From NCBI GenBank assembly GCA_023150945.1, contig JAKLJX010000027.1, forward strand, positions 1 through 64,000: a stretch of DNA of 64,000 nucleotides. Reading direction: 5' to 3'. How positions within the stretch are numbered: the first letter of the stretch is position 1; each line of letters begins with the position of its first letter. The translations under genes and the position numbers were made by a program. The notes below the pieces were generated by a model that saw nothing but the letters and a program-made list of their open reading frames with translations, was not told where the DNA came from and made no database searches. The stretch comes from a bacterium. Its GTDB lineage: Bacteria; Zhuqueibacterota; Zhuqueibacteria; Zhuqueibacterales; Zhuqueibacteraceae. Below, piece by piece: positions 1-7,880 of this stretch.

Positions 1-135
1 GCTGCAAGCTCTAAAACTATTGCCGCATGAATTTCACGGCGAATGGAATTACACAATCAAGCCCCGAAATTAAGCACTTTCAGAATTGTATACTTTGTTT
101 TTTAACGGGCCCTAACCGCTACAAAGCCGCGCAAA
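1..135. other. Upstream flank without a recognisable gene
   Basis: This AT-richer stretch has in-frame stops in front of the following gene. A TATACT hexamer at 89-94 resembles a -10 box, but no good -35 lies at the right distance. I see no coding potential here. Confidence 0.4.
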
Positions 136-552
136 GTGGCACGCCCAATTTTAGCCCGCGCAACAAAGGGCAGGTTTGTGACGAAAAGCCTGCACCGCGA
201 CAAGATTGTCGTTGACCGGGCCACCGGATTGATGTGGCAGCAGGGCACTTCGGCTCAGCAGATGTCCCACCGTGGTGCGAGGGCGTGGATTGATGAGTTG
301 AATCGGCACGGCTTCGCGGGATTCAATGACTGGCGATTACCGACGCTGGCAGAAGCTCTGACGCTGTTGGAGCCAAGCCCCAATCCAGAAGGGGTCTACA
401 TCGACTCGGTTTTCATGGCCAGAAGAAGACTGTGGATGTGGACTTCGGAGAGAGGGGACACGGAAACGGCGTGGTACGTCAACTTCAACTACGGCTACAG
501 CCAACTGAATCGCATCAACACGAGTTACAACTGCGTCTGTGCGGTCAGATGA
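136..552 (+). CDS. DUF1566 (Lcl C-terminal-like, lectin-fold) protein
   Basis: The 138-residue product is essentially one DUF1566 domain. It shows the family signatures VVDRATGLMWQQ (about residues 25-36), GFNDWRLPT (about 62-70), a WTSE motif and a terminal YVNF...CVCAVR block. DUF1566 has a C-type-lectin/formylglycine-enzyme-like fold and is usually a ligand-binding module of surface or kinase-linked proteins. The start used is a GTG with no clear ribosome site. The reading frame is closed by a stop at 103-105, so this is either a stand-alone domain or the remnant of a longer protein. No signal peptide is visible. The last 25 codons are unusually rich in AAC, TAC, AGC and ATC codons (see findings). 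The domain call is firm; the role is unknown. Confidence 0.75.
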   Translation: MARPILARATKGRFVTKSLHRDKIVVDRATGLMWQQGTSAQQMSHRGARAWIDELNRHGFAGFNDWRLPTLAEALTLLEPSPNPEGVYIDSVFMARRRLWMWTSERGDTETAWYVNFNYGYSQLNRINTSYNCVCAVR

Positions 553-739
553 GGCGGTGTTCGCCGGCCAATGCGACGGTACAACCAACCGCAGTTCTTT
601 CCTGCCAAAGCCCGCAGGCGGGCAGCAGCGCAACGGTGCGCTCAGACCTGTGCCACCGGCCTTGTGCCTGTTCAAGAGGTGCGGCGCCCTTTTTCCAGAC
701 TGCTCCACGACCGTTGCCACCGTGCCGACGGCGGAGATT

Positions 740-1948
740 TCACTCTTCCAATTTCTTCACCACTACGGCAGTCACATCGTCCTGCCACATGGCCTGATCT
801 CCGAAGGCGAATACCGTTTGGTAGAGCAATTCCAGGATTTCATGGGCACGCCGGTGTTGGTGACGAACGAGGAATTCCTCCAGGCGACAAATGCCGAACT
901 CCTCGTTCGCGCGGTTGCGCCGTTCGAGGATGCCATCGCTGAACATCATCAAGACTGCCCCCGGCGCAAAGCTGGTGGAAGCCCGCTGCAATGTGATCTC
1001 GGGTACAGCGCCGAGAATCATACCGGTGGCCTTCAGCGGCCTGACGTGCCGCCCGTGCACCAAGAGTGGCGGCGGATGCCCGGCATTGACATAGTAGATG
1101 TTGCCGTTGAGCTCGATTTCGGCATAGAACAGTGAGACGAAACGGGCCGACAAGGTGCTGCGATGAATGACTCGGTTGAGTTTCTGCATCGCCTCGGCCA
1201 TTTTCATCTCCTTTTCCACGCCCATGCGCAGGCCGGTCACGACATCGCGCACCAGGAGAGCGGCCGGCAGGCCATGCCCGCTGGCATCCCCCATCGCGAC
1301 ACTGAAAACATCCTCACCGAAAACAGAAAAATCGAAGAAATCACCACCGACGGCCTCCGCCGGCTGTGAGCGCCCGGCGGTTTCATATCCGGCAATGTGG
1401 GGCGGGCTGCTCGGCAACAGGCTCTGCTGAATCAAAGCGGCTTGCTGCATGTCGTTCTTCATGGCCTCGGCATGCAGCCGGAAATTCAACTGCGCGCGCA
1501 CTGCGTTCAGACAGAATTCGACCTCTTCACGCATCCAACCGCTGCTCAGAGCAAAGATGAAAATCCACCGCCGGCTCGGGCTCTGCAGGTAGAATGCCGC
1601 CGGCAGCAGGGGTTCGCGAGGTGAGCCGCTTTGCCGGTTGATTCGCAGCGAAAGGTCGTTGAAAATATAGCTGCCGTTGCGTATCGTCAGCTCGACCGCT
1701 TCCGGGTCCAGGGCGGTTGTCCCCTCCGAATAGGAGGAGAGGCTTTCTCCCCCGCCGTCCGGATTCAGCAGCAGGAACTGGCCGTGCTCTTCCACGTAGA
1801 GACGCCCGTTGGTGATGTGCAAATCCCTGGCAAAGGCGCTCTCCAATTTGGCCAATACGGAGAAAAGATAGTCGTTTTTTGCCGTGCCTTCGTCGATGCC
1901 CGCCAGCAGGGTGTCCAGACGGCGGTAAAGCTCCTTGGGCTGAATCAT
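740..1948 (-). CDS. SpoIIE/RsbU-type PP2C serine phosphatase
   Basis: The 402-residue protein ends in a PP2C_SIG/SpoIIE domain (about 165-400). The metal-binding signatures are visible: GGDFFDF, MGDASGHG, SDGILERRN and WQDDVTAVVV. The N-terminal 150 residues look like a sensory GAF-type domain but are too divergent to name with confidence. Proteins of this class dephosphorylate anti-sigma-factor antagonists (RsbV/SpoIIAA type) and so switch stress or developmental regulons. No RsbW or RsbV partner is encoded nearby. It lies 21 bp downstream of a small CxxH/CxxC protein on the same strand, probably in one transcript. The ATG start is preceded by AAGAAG. Confidence 0.9.
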   Translation of the reverse strand: MIQPKELYRRLDTLLAGIDEGTAKNDYLFSVLAKLESAFARDLHITNGRLYVEEHGQFLLLNPDGGGESLSSYSEGTTALDPEAVELTIRNGSYIFNDLSLRINRQSGSPREPLLPAAFYLQSPSRRWIFIFALSSGWMREEVEFCLNAVRAQLNFRLHAEAMKNDMQQAALIQQSLLPSSPPHIAGYETAGRSQPAEAVGGDFFDFSVFGEDVFSVAMGDASGHGLPAALLVRDVVTGLRMGVEKEMKMAEAMQKLNRVIHRSTLSARFVSLFYAEIELNGNIYYVNAGHPPPLLVHGRHVRPLKATGMILGAVPEITLQRASTSFAPGAVLMMFSDGILERRNRANEEFGICRLEEFLVRHQHRRAHEILELLYQTVFAFGDQAMWQDDVTAVVVKKLEE

Positions 1949-1969
1949 AGATGGGCTTCTTGAACGTGA

Positions 1970-2245
1970 TCAACTGCGTCGGTCACTGGCGGCACGAGCC
2001 TCCGGCAGATGCACGGCAGCCGGTAATTTCTCCAGGGCGGGTTCCTTATAGACCTCGCGTTGAACAGAGATTGATACCACCTGGTTGCTGAGCTCGAAGT
2101 GAAAATTGATCTTTGCGATCTCCAACAAACGCGACTTGCAGACCCAACAAATGTGGTATTTGTATGGCTCATAGGGCAAGTCCAGCGGGCGCTGCATCTC
2201 GTGCAGGTAGCATTTTGTTTGCGGGGCGCGGGTCATGGTGGGCAT
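1970..2245 (-). CDS. Small CxxH/CxxC putative zinc-binding protein
   Basis: I do not recognise this 91-residue protein. I chose the ATG at 2245 because AGGAGA lies 7 bases before it; a longer in-frame start at 2284 lacks such a site. Residues 12-15 form C-Y-L-H and about residues 34-37 form C-W-V-C, a spacing typical of a small zinc site. The second half is polar and ends in Arg-rich sequence. No signal peptide or membrane segment is visible, so it is probably cytoplasmic. It sits immediately upstream of the PP2C-type phosphatase, which suggests a shared transcript and possibly a regulatory partnership. The function is unknown. Confidence 0.65.
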   Translation of the reverse strand: MPTMTRAPQTKCYLHEMQRPLDLPYEPYKYHICWVCKSRLLEIAKINFHFELSNQVVSISVQREVYKEPALEKLPAAVHLPEARAASDRRS

Positions 2246-2815
2246 GGTATGGTCTCCTGGTTTGGTTTGGCGCTGATTTGACAAGCCTCTGTGTGCAGCC
2301 GGGCATCGCCACGGCGCGGCGATCCGTGAGGAGCTGTTCTGGGCCAGACCGGTCGGTGCGGCACAAAATCACGCGGTCAAGCGGGCGGATTTTCGTGGAA
2401 ACAAGGGAACGGCCTTGCGGGAGGCTCGCTGTTGTCAGGTCAATTCGCGATCTTGTCCACCAAAACCTGCAGTCCACAGGGGCGGACCACTATCCCGGAG
2501 GCGGGCTGCCGAGTGCTTGTGTTATCACCCAGCAGAACGGGGCCGGCTGGAAAGAGTGGAAGAGAAGCGAGAACGCGAAGAACCTCGGCTGAAGCCAATG
2601 CCTCGCGTCATGGCGGCATCGCCGCTCGCGTCAATGCGTGTAGTTCTGCGTATCCTTTGCGTATCACAATGTCGTGAAATCTGTGCGGGCCGCTGCGGAT
2701 ACGCGGCAACAACATAGTGACCCAGAGGGAGAAAAACAAGCACGAAAGTGGAAAAGATGCCGCGTCCAGCGCAATGATCCGGGGCGCAGATCACCCATGA
2801 CACGCGAATTTCCGC
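2246..2815. other. Intergenic region between divergent units
   Basis: About 570 bases separate the minus-strand small protein from the plus-strand oxidase operon. Several open frames cross it, but none has a start with a ribosome site or a recognisable protein pattern. Only the promoter at its right end stands out. Confidence 0.5.
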
Positions 2816-2844
2816 TTGACATTACGCCCTTGCCTGACTACATT
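2816..2844 (+). promoter_or_regulatory. Sigma-70-type promoter of the oxidase operon
   Basis: A perfect TTGACA (2816-2821) is followed after exactly 17 bases by TACATT (2839-2844). Transcription would begin near 2852, ahead of the GTG at 2911 of the cupredoxin gene and before the whole cytochrome oxidase operon. This placement supports the GTG over the upstream ATG at 2797. Confidence 0.6.
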
Positions 2845-2910
2845 CGGCTTCCAATTTTTGACATATCCTGCATCCGGCTGCTCCCCGCAGCCCGTCATTT
2901 CAGACTTACT

Positions 2911-3690
2911 GTGAAAGTCGCGCTATCCCGCGTGCGTGTCGCCTGCTTGATGTTATGTGCCATGTCGATGTTCTGCTCTGCCTGCAGCGGCGACGGTCAG
3001 TCAGTTCCAATTCCCAAACCTGAAACAGCAGTCACGGCGCCGGCCAAACCGGCGGCGAGTTTTATCTTCGGACAGATGCATTTTCAGGGCGAAGCGCCGG
3101 CAGCGAAAGTCATACACATGGCAAGAGATGCTGCCTGCCGGCTCCCAGGTTCCGCGGAAATTGTGTCGGACGAGTTCGTGGTCAACGCCAATCAGACGTT
3201 GCGCCACGTCTTTGTTTATCTCGCCGAGGGCGTGGTGCAACTATATCCGCCGCCTGCCGAACCCGTGGTGTTGAATCAGATCGGGTGCCAGTACCAGCCG
3301 CATGTGTTCGGCATTCAAACTGGCCAGCCTTTGCAGATTTTGAACAGCGACGACACGATGCACAACGTTCACGCGGCCTCACAGCACAACCCACCTTTCA
3401 ATCTCGGCATGACGCGTCACGTGAAGCTATTGACGCGCACCTTCACTCACCCCGAGATCATGATCCCCTTTCGCTGCAATGTGCATCCGTGGATGTCTGC
3501 TTACGCCGGCGTGTTGGCGCATCCGTTTTTTCAAGTGACGGAGGCGGCCGGCGATTATCGCCTGGGACCGTTGCCTGCCGGCAACTACCTGGTCGTGGCC
3601 TGGCACGAGAAGCTGGGCCGCCGCGCGCAGCGGGTCGCGCTGGGCGACTCGGCGGCGGCGCGCCTCGACTTCATTTTTGCTGCAGAGTAA
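2911..3690 (+). CDS. Exported cupredoxin-domain (blue copper) protein
   Basis: The 259-residue product has an N-terminal hydrophobic export signal (about 2-25). It ends in a cysteine-rich stretch (FCSACSGDG) that may be a lipoprotein site. The body has a cupredoxin-like domain with a plausible type 1 copper set: His151 in the M-H-N-V-H motif, Cys189, His192 and Met195 in RCNVHPWM. A C-terminal carboxypeptidase-regulatory-like segment (LPAGNYLVVAWHEKLG) follows. It is the first gene behind the operon promoter, 64 bases ahead of coxB. An electron-transfer or copper-handling role for the oxidase is therefore likely, but it is inferred. The GTG start is chosen from promoter position; an in-frame ATG at 2797 would overlap the promoter. 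Confidence 0.75.
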   Translation: MKVALSRVRVACLMLCAMSMFCSACSGDGQSVPIPKPETAVTAPAKPAASFIFGQMHFQGEAPAAKVIHMARDAACRLPGSAEIVSDEFVVNANQTLRHVFVYLAEGVVQLYPPPAEPVVLNQIGCQYQPHVFGIQTGQPLQILNSDDTMHNVHAASQHNPPFNLGMTRHVKLLTRTFTHPEIMIPFRCNVHPWMSAYAGVLAHPFFQVTEAAGDYRLGPLPAGNYLVVAWHEKLGRRAQRVALGDSAAARLDFIFAAE

Positions 3691-3754
3691 GCCGGCGCCC
3701 GTTTGCCGGCCGGCGCACTTCATCACTCAACCTTGTCAAGGGAGGAGAGTCGCA

Positions 3755-4465
3755 ATGCTTGACTGGCTTCCGGAGAATGTTTCCACCTACGGCAGTAGAA
3801 TCGACTTCTTCTTTCACGTCATCTACTACCTGACGGCCTCGGTGTTCGTGCTGGTGTCGGCAACCATGATCTACTTCCTGATCAAGTACCGCCAGCGCGA
3901 GGGCCGGCGCGCGACCTACACGCACGGCAACGCCACGCTCGAATGGGTGTGGACGAGCGCCACCACCGTCGCGATGATTGCGCTCGCGTTTGCCAGCAAG
4001 CCGCTGTGGGGCGAGATCAAGCAACAGCGGCCGCCGGCGGAGGTGGAAGTGCGCGTCACCGGCAAGCAATTCAATTGGCAGATTCTTTATCCCGGCCCCG
4101 ACCGCCAATTCGACACCGCGGACGACTACCAAATCGACAATGACCTGCATGTGCCGGTGAATGCCGTCGTGCACGTGCATTTGAATTCCCTGGATGTGAT
4201 TCACAGTTTCTTCGTGCCGCAACTGCGGCTGAAGCAGGACGCCGTGCCCGGGCACAGCATCACCGCCTGGTTTCAAGCCACCAAGCCGGGAGTCTATGAG
4301 ATTCCCTGCGCCGAGCTGTGCGGCTTCGGCCATTCCGGCATGAAGGGCACGCTCTACGTCGACACCCCGGAAGAGTACGAAGCCTGGAAACTGGAAACCT
4401 GGCCGCCGGCTCCTGCTGCCGAGGCCGCGCCCGCTGATTCCGCCGGCGCCGCCAACCCCCTGTGA
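3755..4465 (+). CDS. coxB: Cytochrome c oxidase subunit II
   Basis: This 236-residue subunit accepts electrons through the binuclear CuA centre of an aa3-type heme-copper oxidase. Two membrane helices (about 18-43 and 63-82) are followed by the periplasmic cupredoxin domain. The CuA ligands are all visible: His150, Cys185, Glu187, Cys189, His193 and Met196 in CAELCGFGHSGM. There is no fused cytochrome c domain at the C terminus, which is Ala/Pro-rich instead. The electron donor must therefore be a separate protein. The start ATG is preceded by GGAGGAGA with a good spacing. coxA follows after 39 bases. Confidence 0.97.
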   Translation: MLDWLPENVSTYGSRIDFFFHVIYYLTASVFVLVSATMIYFLIKYRQREGRRATYTHGNATLEWVWTSATTVAMIALAFASKPLWGEIKQQRPPAEVEVRVTGKQFNWQILYPGPDRQFDTADDYQIDNDLHVPVNAVVHVHLNSLDVIHSFFVPQLRLKQDAVPGHSITAWFQATKPGVYEIPCAELCGFGHSGMKGTLYVDTPEEYEAWKLETWPPAPAAEAAPADSAGAANPL

Positions 4466-4504
4466 TTGCAATCCACCCACGATCTTTCCGATGGAGAATT
4501 CAGA

Positions 4505-6652
4505 ATGGCACACGCACACACCATCTCTGCTGATGAGCTGAAACAACGGCGTTTGTTTGGAGAGATTTTCAGCGCGGTCATGATCGTGACTGGCGTGCTG
4601 TTTGTCCTGCTGACGTTGCTGATCCGGCCGGAAAACGGATTGCTGGCGCGCCTGGCATTCGGCGTGGTTGCGCTCGCCAATGGCATCCTCACCTGGCGAA
4701 AGCCGCAGAAATGGCTCGGCACGTTGCCGCTGCTCTATGGCGTCGTTTGGGCGGTGTGGGGATTACAGCAGGGCATCGGCACACCCTCGCTGCTGGGTTT
4801 CGCCGACTTTCTCGTCGGCTTCTTCTTCATCGTCGGCGGCTTGGGCAACCTCGCCGAGCATCATCCCCACGGCTTCATCGGCACCCACCTGATTTCGATG
4901 GATCACAAGATGATCGGCAAGCAATTCCTCACCCTGGGCTTGCTGATGATGATCTTCGGCGGCGGATTTGCCTTGCTGTTCCGCTGGCAACTTGCCTACC
5001 CGGACAAGCCCTTGCCGCTCATCGGGGCCTCCGCCGAATTCCTCGAATCCGGCGAGCCGAAAACCGGCATGGACAAGCTCTGGATGGAGTGGCTGCAAAA
5101 GGATGAAAGCGAGCAAAATTGGCTGGCGAAAAACATGCCGATGGGCGCGGTCGCGCCGGCATTCTACAACTCGCTGTTTACCATGCACGCCACCATCATG
5201 ATCTTCTTTGTGGTGATGCCGATTCTCGTCGGCTGCTTCGGCAATTTTCTCATCCCACTGATGATCGGCACGCGCGACATGGCGTTTCCCGTGCTCAACA
5301 TGCTTTCCTTCTGGGTGGCCATCGCCTCCGGCGTGGTGATGATGGCCGGCTTCCTCGTGCCCGGCGGCCATGCCGCCGCCGGCTGGACGTCCTACACGCC
5401 GCTCGCCGCCAATGCCGCCTGGACCGGCGTCGACATGGGGCAGGTGTTGTGGTCCTTCAGTCTGATCGTGCTCGGCGTCTCCTCGCTGATGGGCTCGATC
5501 AACTACATCACCACCATCATCAACATGCGCGCGCCCGGCATGACGCTGTTCCGCATGCCGCTCGCGATCTGGTCGCTGTTCATCGTCGCCATTCTCCTGC
5601 TGCTGGCGTTGCCGGTGTTGACCTCCGCGCTGGCCATGCTGCTGTTCGATCAAACTCTGGGCACCAGCTTCTTCAATGTCGCGGGCGGCGGCGAACCGTT
5701 GCTCTGGCAGCATCTCTTCTGGTTCTTCGGCCATCCGGAAGTCTACATTCTCATTCTGCCGGCGATGGGCCTGGCCTCCGAAATCCTGCCGGTGTTCAGC
5801 CGCAAGCCGATCTTCGGCTACCGCGCCATGGTCTGGGCGATGGTGGCGATCGCGTTTCTCGGTTGGATCGTGTGGGGCCATCACATGTTTCAAAGCGGCA
5901 TGAACCCACGGCTCGGCACCACTTTCATGATCTCGACCATGTTGATCGCCGTGCCCTCCGCGATCAAAACTTTCAACTGGCTCGGCACTTTGTGGGGCGG
6001 CAGCATCCGCTTCACGGTGCCGATGCTGTTCGCCCTCGGCTTTGTTTCGATGTTCGTCATCGGCGGCCTGAGCGGCATCTACATGGCCTCGACGCCGGTG
6101 GATATGTTCATCCACGACACCTACTACATCGTCGCGCACATTCACTACGTTGTGTTCGGCGGCAGCATCTTCGGTATTTTCGCGGGCCTGTATTACTGGT
6201 TTCCCAAGATGTACGGCCGCCTGCTGAACGCCACCTGGGGCAAGATTCACTTCTGGCTGACGTTTGTCTCCTTCAATTGCACTTTCTTTCCGATGCACAT
6301 TCTCGGCGTGGGCGGCCACATGCGCCGCATCGCCAATCCGCTGCAGTATGATTTTCTCAAACAATTCCAGGGCATGAACGAGTTCATCACCATCAGCGCC
6401 TTTGTGCTCGGCTTCACCCAGCTCATCTTTGCGGTGAATTTCGTTTACTGCATGTTCAAAGGCCGCAAGGCGGAAAGCGACAACCCGTGGCGCGCCAACA
6501 CCCTGGAGTGGGTCGCGCCCACGCCGCCGCCACACGGCAATTTTCTGGCGACGCCGACCGTGCATCACGGCCCCTACGAGTACAGCGTGCCGGGCCTGGA
6601 AACCGACTTCGTGCCGCAAACGGAAAAAGCCGCGGTGCCGGCCGGGCATTGA
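4505..6652 (+). CDS. coxA: Cytochrome c oxidase subunit I with N-terminal membrane extension
   Basis: The 715-residue catalytic subunit reduces oxygen and pumps protons. All key residues are visible: heme a ligands His228 and His547, heme a3 ligand His545, and CuB ligands His410, His459 and His460. The cross-linking Tyr414 and the D-channel Glu412 lie in GHPEVY, and the K-channel lysine is Lys488. These mark an A-family oxidase. The canonical protein begins at SMDHK (131-135). Before it lie about 130 residues with three or four extra membrane segments. A long hydrophilic loop (about 163-217) follows the first canonical helix. The ATG at 4505 has GGAGA upstream. Confidence 0.97.
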   Translation: MAHAHTISADELKQRRLFGEIFSAVMIVTGVLFVLLTLLIRPENGLLARLAFGVVALANGILTWRKPQKWLGTLPLLYGVVWAVWGLQQGIGTPSLLGFADFLVGFFFIVGGLGNLAEHHPHGFIGTHLISMDHKMIGKQFLTLGLLMMIFGGGFALLFRWQLAYPDKPLPLIGASAEFLESGEPKTGMDKLWMEWLQKDESEQNWLAKNMPMGAVAPAFYNSLFTMHATIMIFFVVMPILVGCFGNFLIPLMIGTRDMAFPVLNMLSFWVAIASGVVMMAGFLVPGGHAAAGWTSYTPLAANAAWTGVDMGQVLWSFSLIVLGVSSLMGSINYITTIINMRAPGMTLFRMPLAIWSLFIVAILLLLALPVLTSALAMLLFDQTLGTSFFNVAGGGEPLLWQHLFWFFGHPEVYILILPAMGLASEILPVFSRKPIFGYRAMVWAMVAIAFLGWIVWGHHMFQSGMNPRLGTTFMISTMLIAVPSAIKTFNWLGTLWGGSIRFTVPMLFALGFVSMFVIGGLSGIYMASTPVDMFIHDTYYIVAHIHYVVFGGSIFGIFAGLYYWFPKMYGRLLNATWGKIHFWLTFVSFNCTFFPMHILGVGGHMRRIANPLQYDFLKQFQGMNEFITISAFVLGFTQLIFAVNFVYCMFKGRKAESDNPWRANTLEWVAPTPPPHGNFLATPTVHHGPYEYSVPGLETDFVPQTEKAAVPAGH

Positions 6653-6658
6653 GGCAAT

Positions 6659-6829
6659 ATGCAAAGCATGAAGATCATGGCCGGTGCTCGGAAAAATGTA
6701 CCTGCCCGCATTTCGCCCGAACTGCCGGCTGACATGGCGGCGCGCAACGCGCGCGTGCTCAAGATTCTACTTGGCATGCTGGCCCTGTTGGTGGCCGTGA
6801 CGGCGTTGAGTGTTCTGCTCTTGAACTAA
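6659..6829 (+). CDS. Small single-span membrane protein of the oxidase operon
   Basis: A 56-residue frame fits neatly between coxA (ending 6 bases earlier) and the first subunit III gene (starting 17 bases later). The first 34 residues are polar and basic (with MAARNARVLK near the end). They are followed by a hydrophobic segment of about 20 residues (LLGMLALLVAVTALSVLLL) and a terminal Asn. This gives an N-in, single-pass topology like the small assembly or accessory subunits found in many cox operons. It has no cysteine or histidine, so direct copper transfer is unlikely. The position argues for a real gene; its family is not recognised. Confidence 0.65.
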   Translation: MQSMKIMAGARKNVPARISPELPADMAARNARVLKILLGMLALLVAVTALSVLLLN

Positions 6830-6846
6830 TTCTGGACTGATTGGCG

Positions 6847-7566
6847 ATGCCGGCAACTGCTGCTAGCGCTTCCCCTCAGGCTGCCTACGAATGGTCCAGC
6901 CGTGATAGTGGAGAAGTCCTCGAACTGGATCCTTTCTCCGGCGATCCGCCGCCGCTCACGCCGGCATTGCCCTATGGTCCCGGCGATGATGGCGATGACG
7001 GCGAGGCCGAGTCGCGGCCGGTCGGCAATGCCGTGCTCGGCATGCTGCTGTTTCTCGGCACGGACGCGATGTTTTTCGCCGCGCTCATCGGCGCGTTTAT
7101 CGTTTTCAAATATGGCGCCTTGGACTGGCCGCCGCTGGGTCAGCCGCGCCTGCCGGTGATGGTCACCGGCGCGAACACCGTAATTCTGCTGGCCAGCGGT
7201 CTCACGATGTTCCAGGCTTACCGCCGCATCCGGCGCGGTGAGGCTGCCGGTTTGCAGAAAAGTCTCGCGCTCACGGCACTGCTGGGCACGACGTTTCTGC
7301 TGATCCAGGGCTACGAGTGGCTCAAGCTGCTCGGCTATGGCCTGACCTTGTCGTCCAGCGTGTACGGCGCGACCTTTTACACGTTGATCGGCTGCCATGC
7401 GCTGCACGTTGCCGGCGCCGTGTTTTGGCTGCTGGTTGTTTGGTGGCGGGCCACCCAGAGGCGGTTCACCGCTGCCCGGCACACTGCGGTGCTGCTGTGC
7501 AGCATGTACTGGTATCTGGTGGTTCTGCTATGGCCGCTGCTCTACGTCCTGGTGTATTTGAATTGA
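6847..7566 (+). CDS. coxC: Heme-copper oxidase subunit III (first paralogue)
   Basis: The 239-residue protein has the usual subunit III membrane pattern, with motifs GMLLFLGTDAMFF, a helix pair around residues 100-140 and the terminal MYWYLVVLLWPLLYVLVYL. The first 55 residues are an unusual soluble, acidic and proline-rich extension (with DDGDDGEAES). Subunit III stabilises the proton-pumping core and binds lipid. A second subunit III gene lies 0.3 kb downstream and lacks this extension. The start is taken as ATG 6847; an in-frame TTG at 6841 is possible. No strong ribosome site is present, which suggests translational coupling to the small gene before it. Confidence 0.93.
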   Translation: MPATAASASPQAAYEWSSRDSGEVLELDPFSGDPPPLTPALPYGPGDDGDDGEAESRPVGNAVLGMLLFLGTDAMFFAALIGAFIVFKYGALDWPPLGQPRLPVMVTGANTVILLASGLTMFQAYRRIRRGEAAGLQKSLALTALLGTTFLLIQGYEWLKLLGYGLTLSSSVYGATFYTLIGCHALHVAGAVFWLLVVWWRATQRRFTAARHTAVLLCSMYWYLVVLLWPLLYVLVYLN

Positions 7567-7604
7567 GCCGGCGGGAGAAATGAATCAGAATGAGGTGTTG
7601 TGAT

Positions 7605-7868
7605 ATGTACAAGGCAAAATCACTATTCGTGCTGTTGTTCATCATCATGTTGCTGATGCTGCCGCAGGCCGCCGCGGCGTGCCCGGGTTGTGCGCAAGCG
7701 GCCAACGGCGCGCTCGGCCGCGGCTTCAACAACAGCATTCTTTTTCTGATGGCCATGCCGTTCACGATCGTTGGCAGCGTGGCGTTGTGTCTGTTCATTT
7801 TGCAGCGCCGGCATCGTACTGCCGCGGCCAAACCCGACCCTGTCTCGCTTTCCCAATCCGAAACCTGA
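7605..7868 (+). CDS. Small membrane protein with a CxxC motif after its signal sequence
   Basis: This 87-residue protein begins with a hydrophobic signal or anchor (about 5-25), then ACPGCAQAANG, then a second membrane segment (about 46-68) and a short basic tail. I preferred the ATG at 7605, which has GAGGTG seven bases upstream; an ATG at 7590 is also in frame. The CxxC just outside the membrane would be on the periplasmic side. It is placed between the two subunit III genes. A role in oxidase assembly, redox or copper handling is inferred from position and motif only. Confidence 0.7.
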   Translation: MYKAKSLFVLLFIIMLLMLPQAAAACPGCAQAANGALGRGFNNSILFLMAMPFTIVGSVALCLFILQRRHRTAAAKPDPVSLSQSET

Positions 7869-7880
7869 GGAGGAAAAAAC

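Noticed and set aside
2415-2717. Plus-strand frame in the gap between the small CxxH/CxxC gene and the oxidase operon
   Set aside because: It has no ribosome site and a composition typical of non-coding GC-rich DNA, and it stops before the oxidase promoter.
4763-6664. Long minus-strand open frame of 633 residues opposite coxA
   Set aside because: It mirrors coxA, is His- and Asp-rich as expected from the complement of a GC-rich gene, and has no domain or ribosome site.
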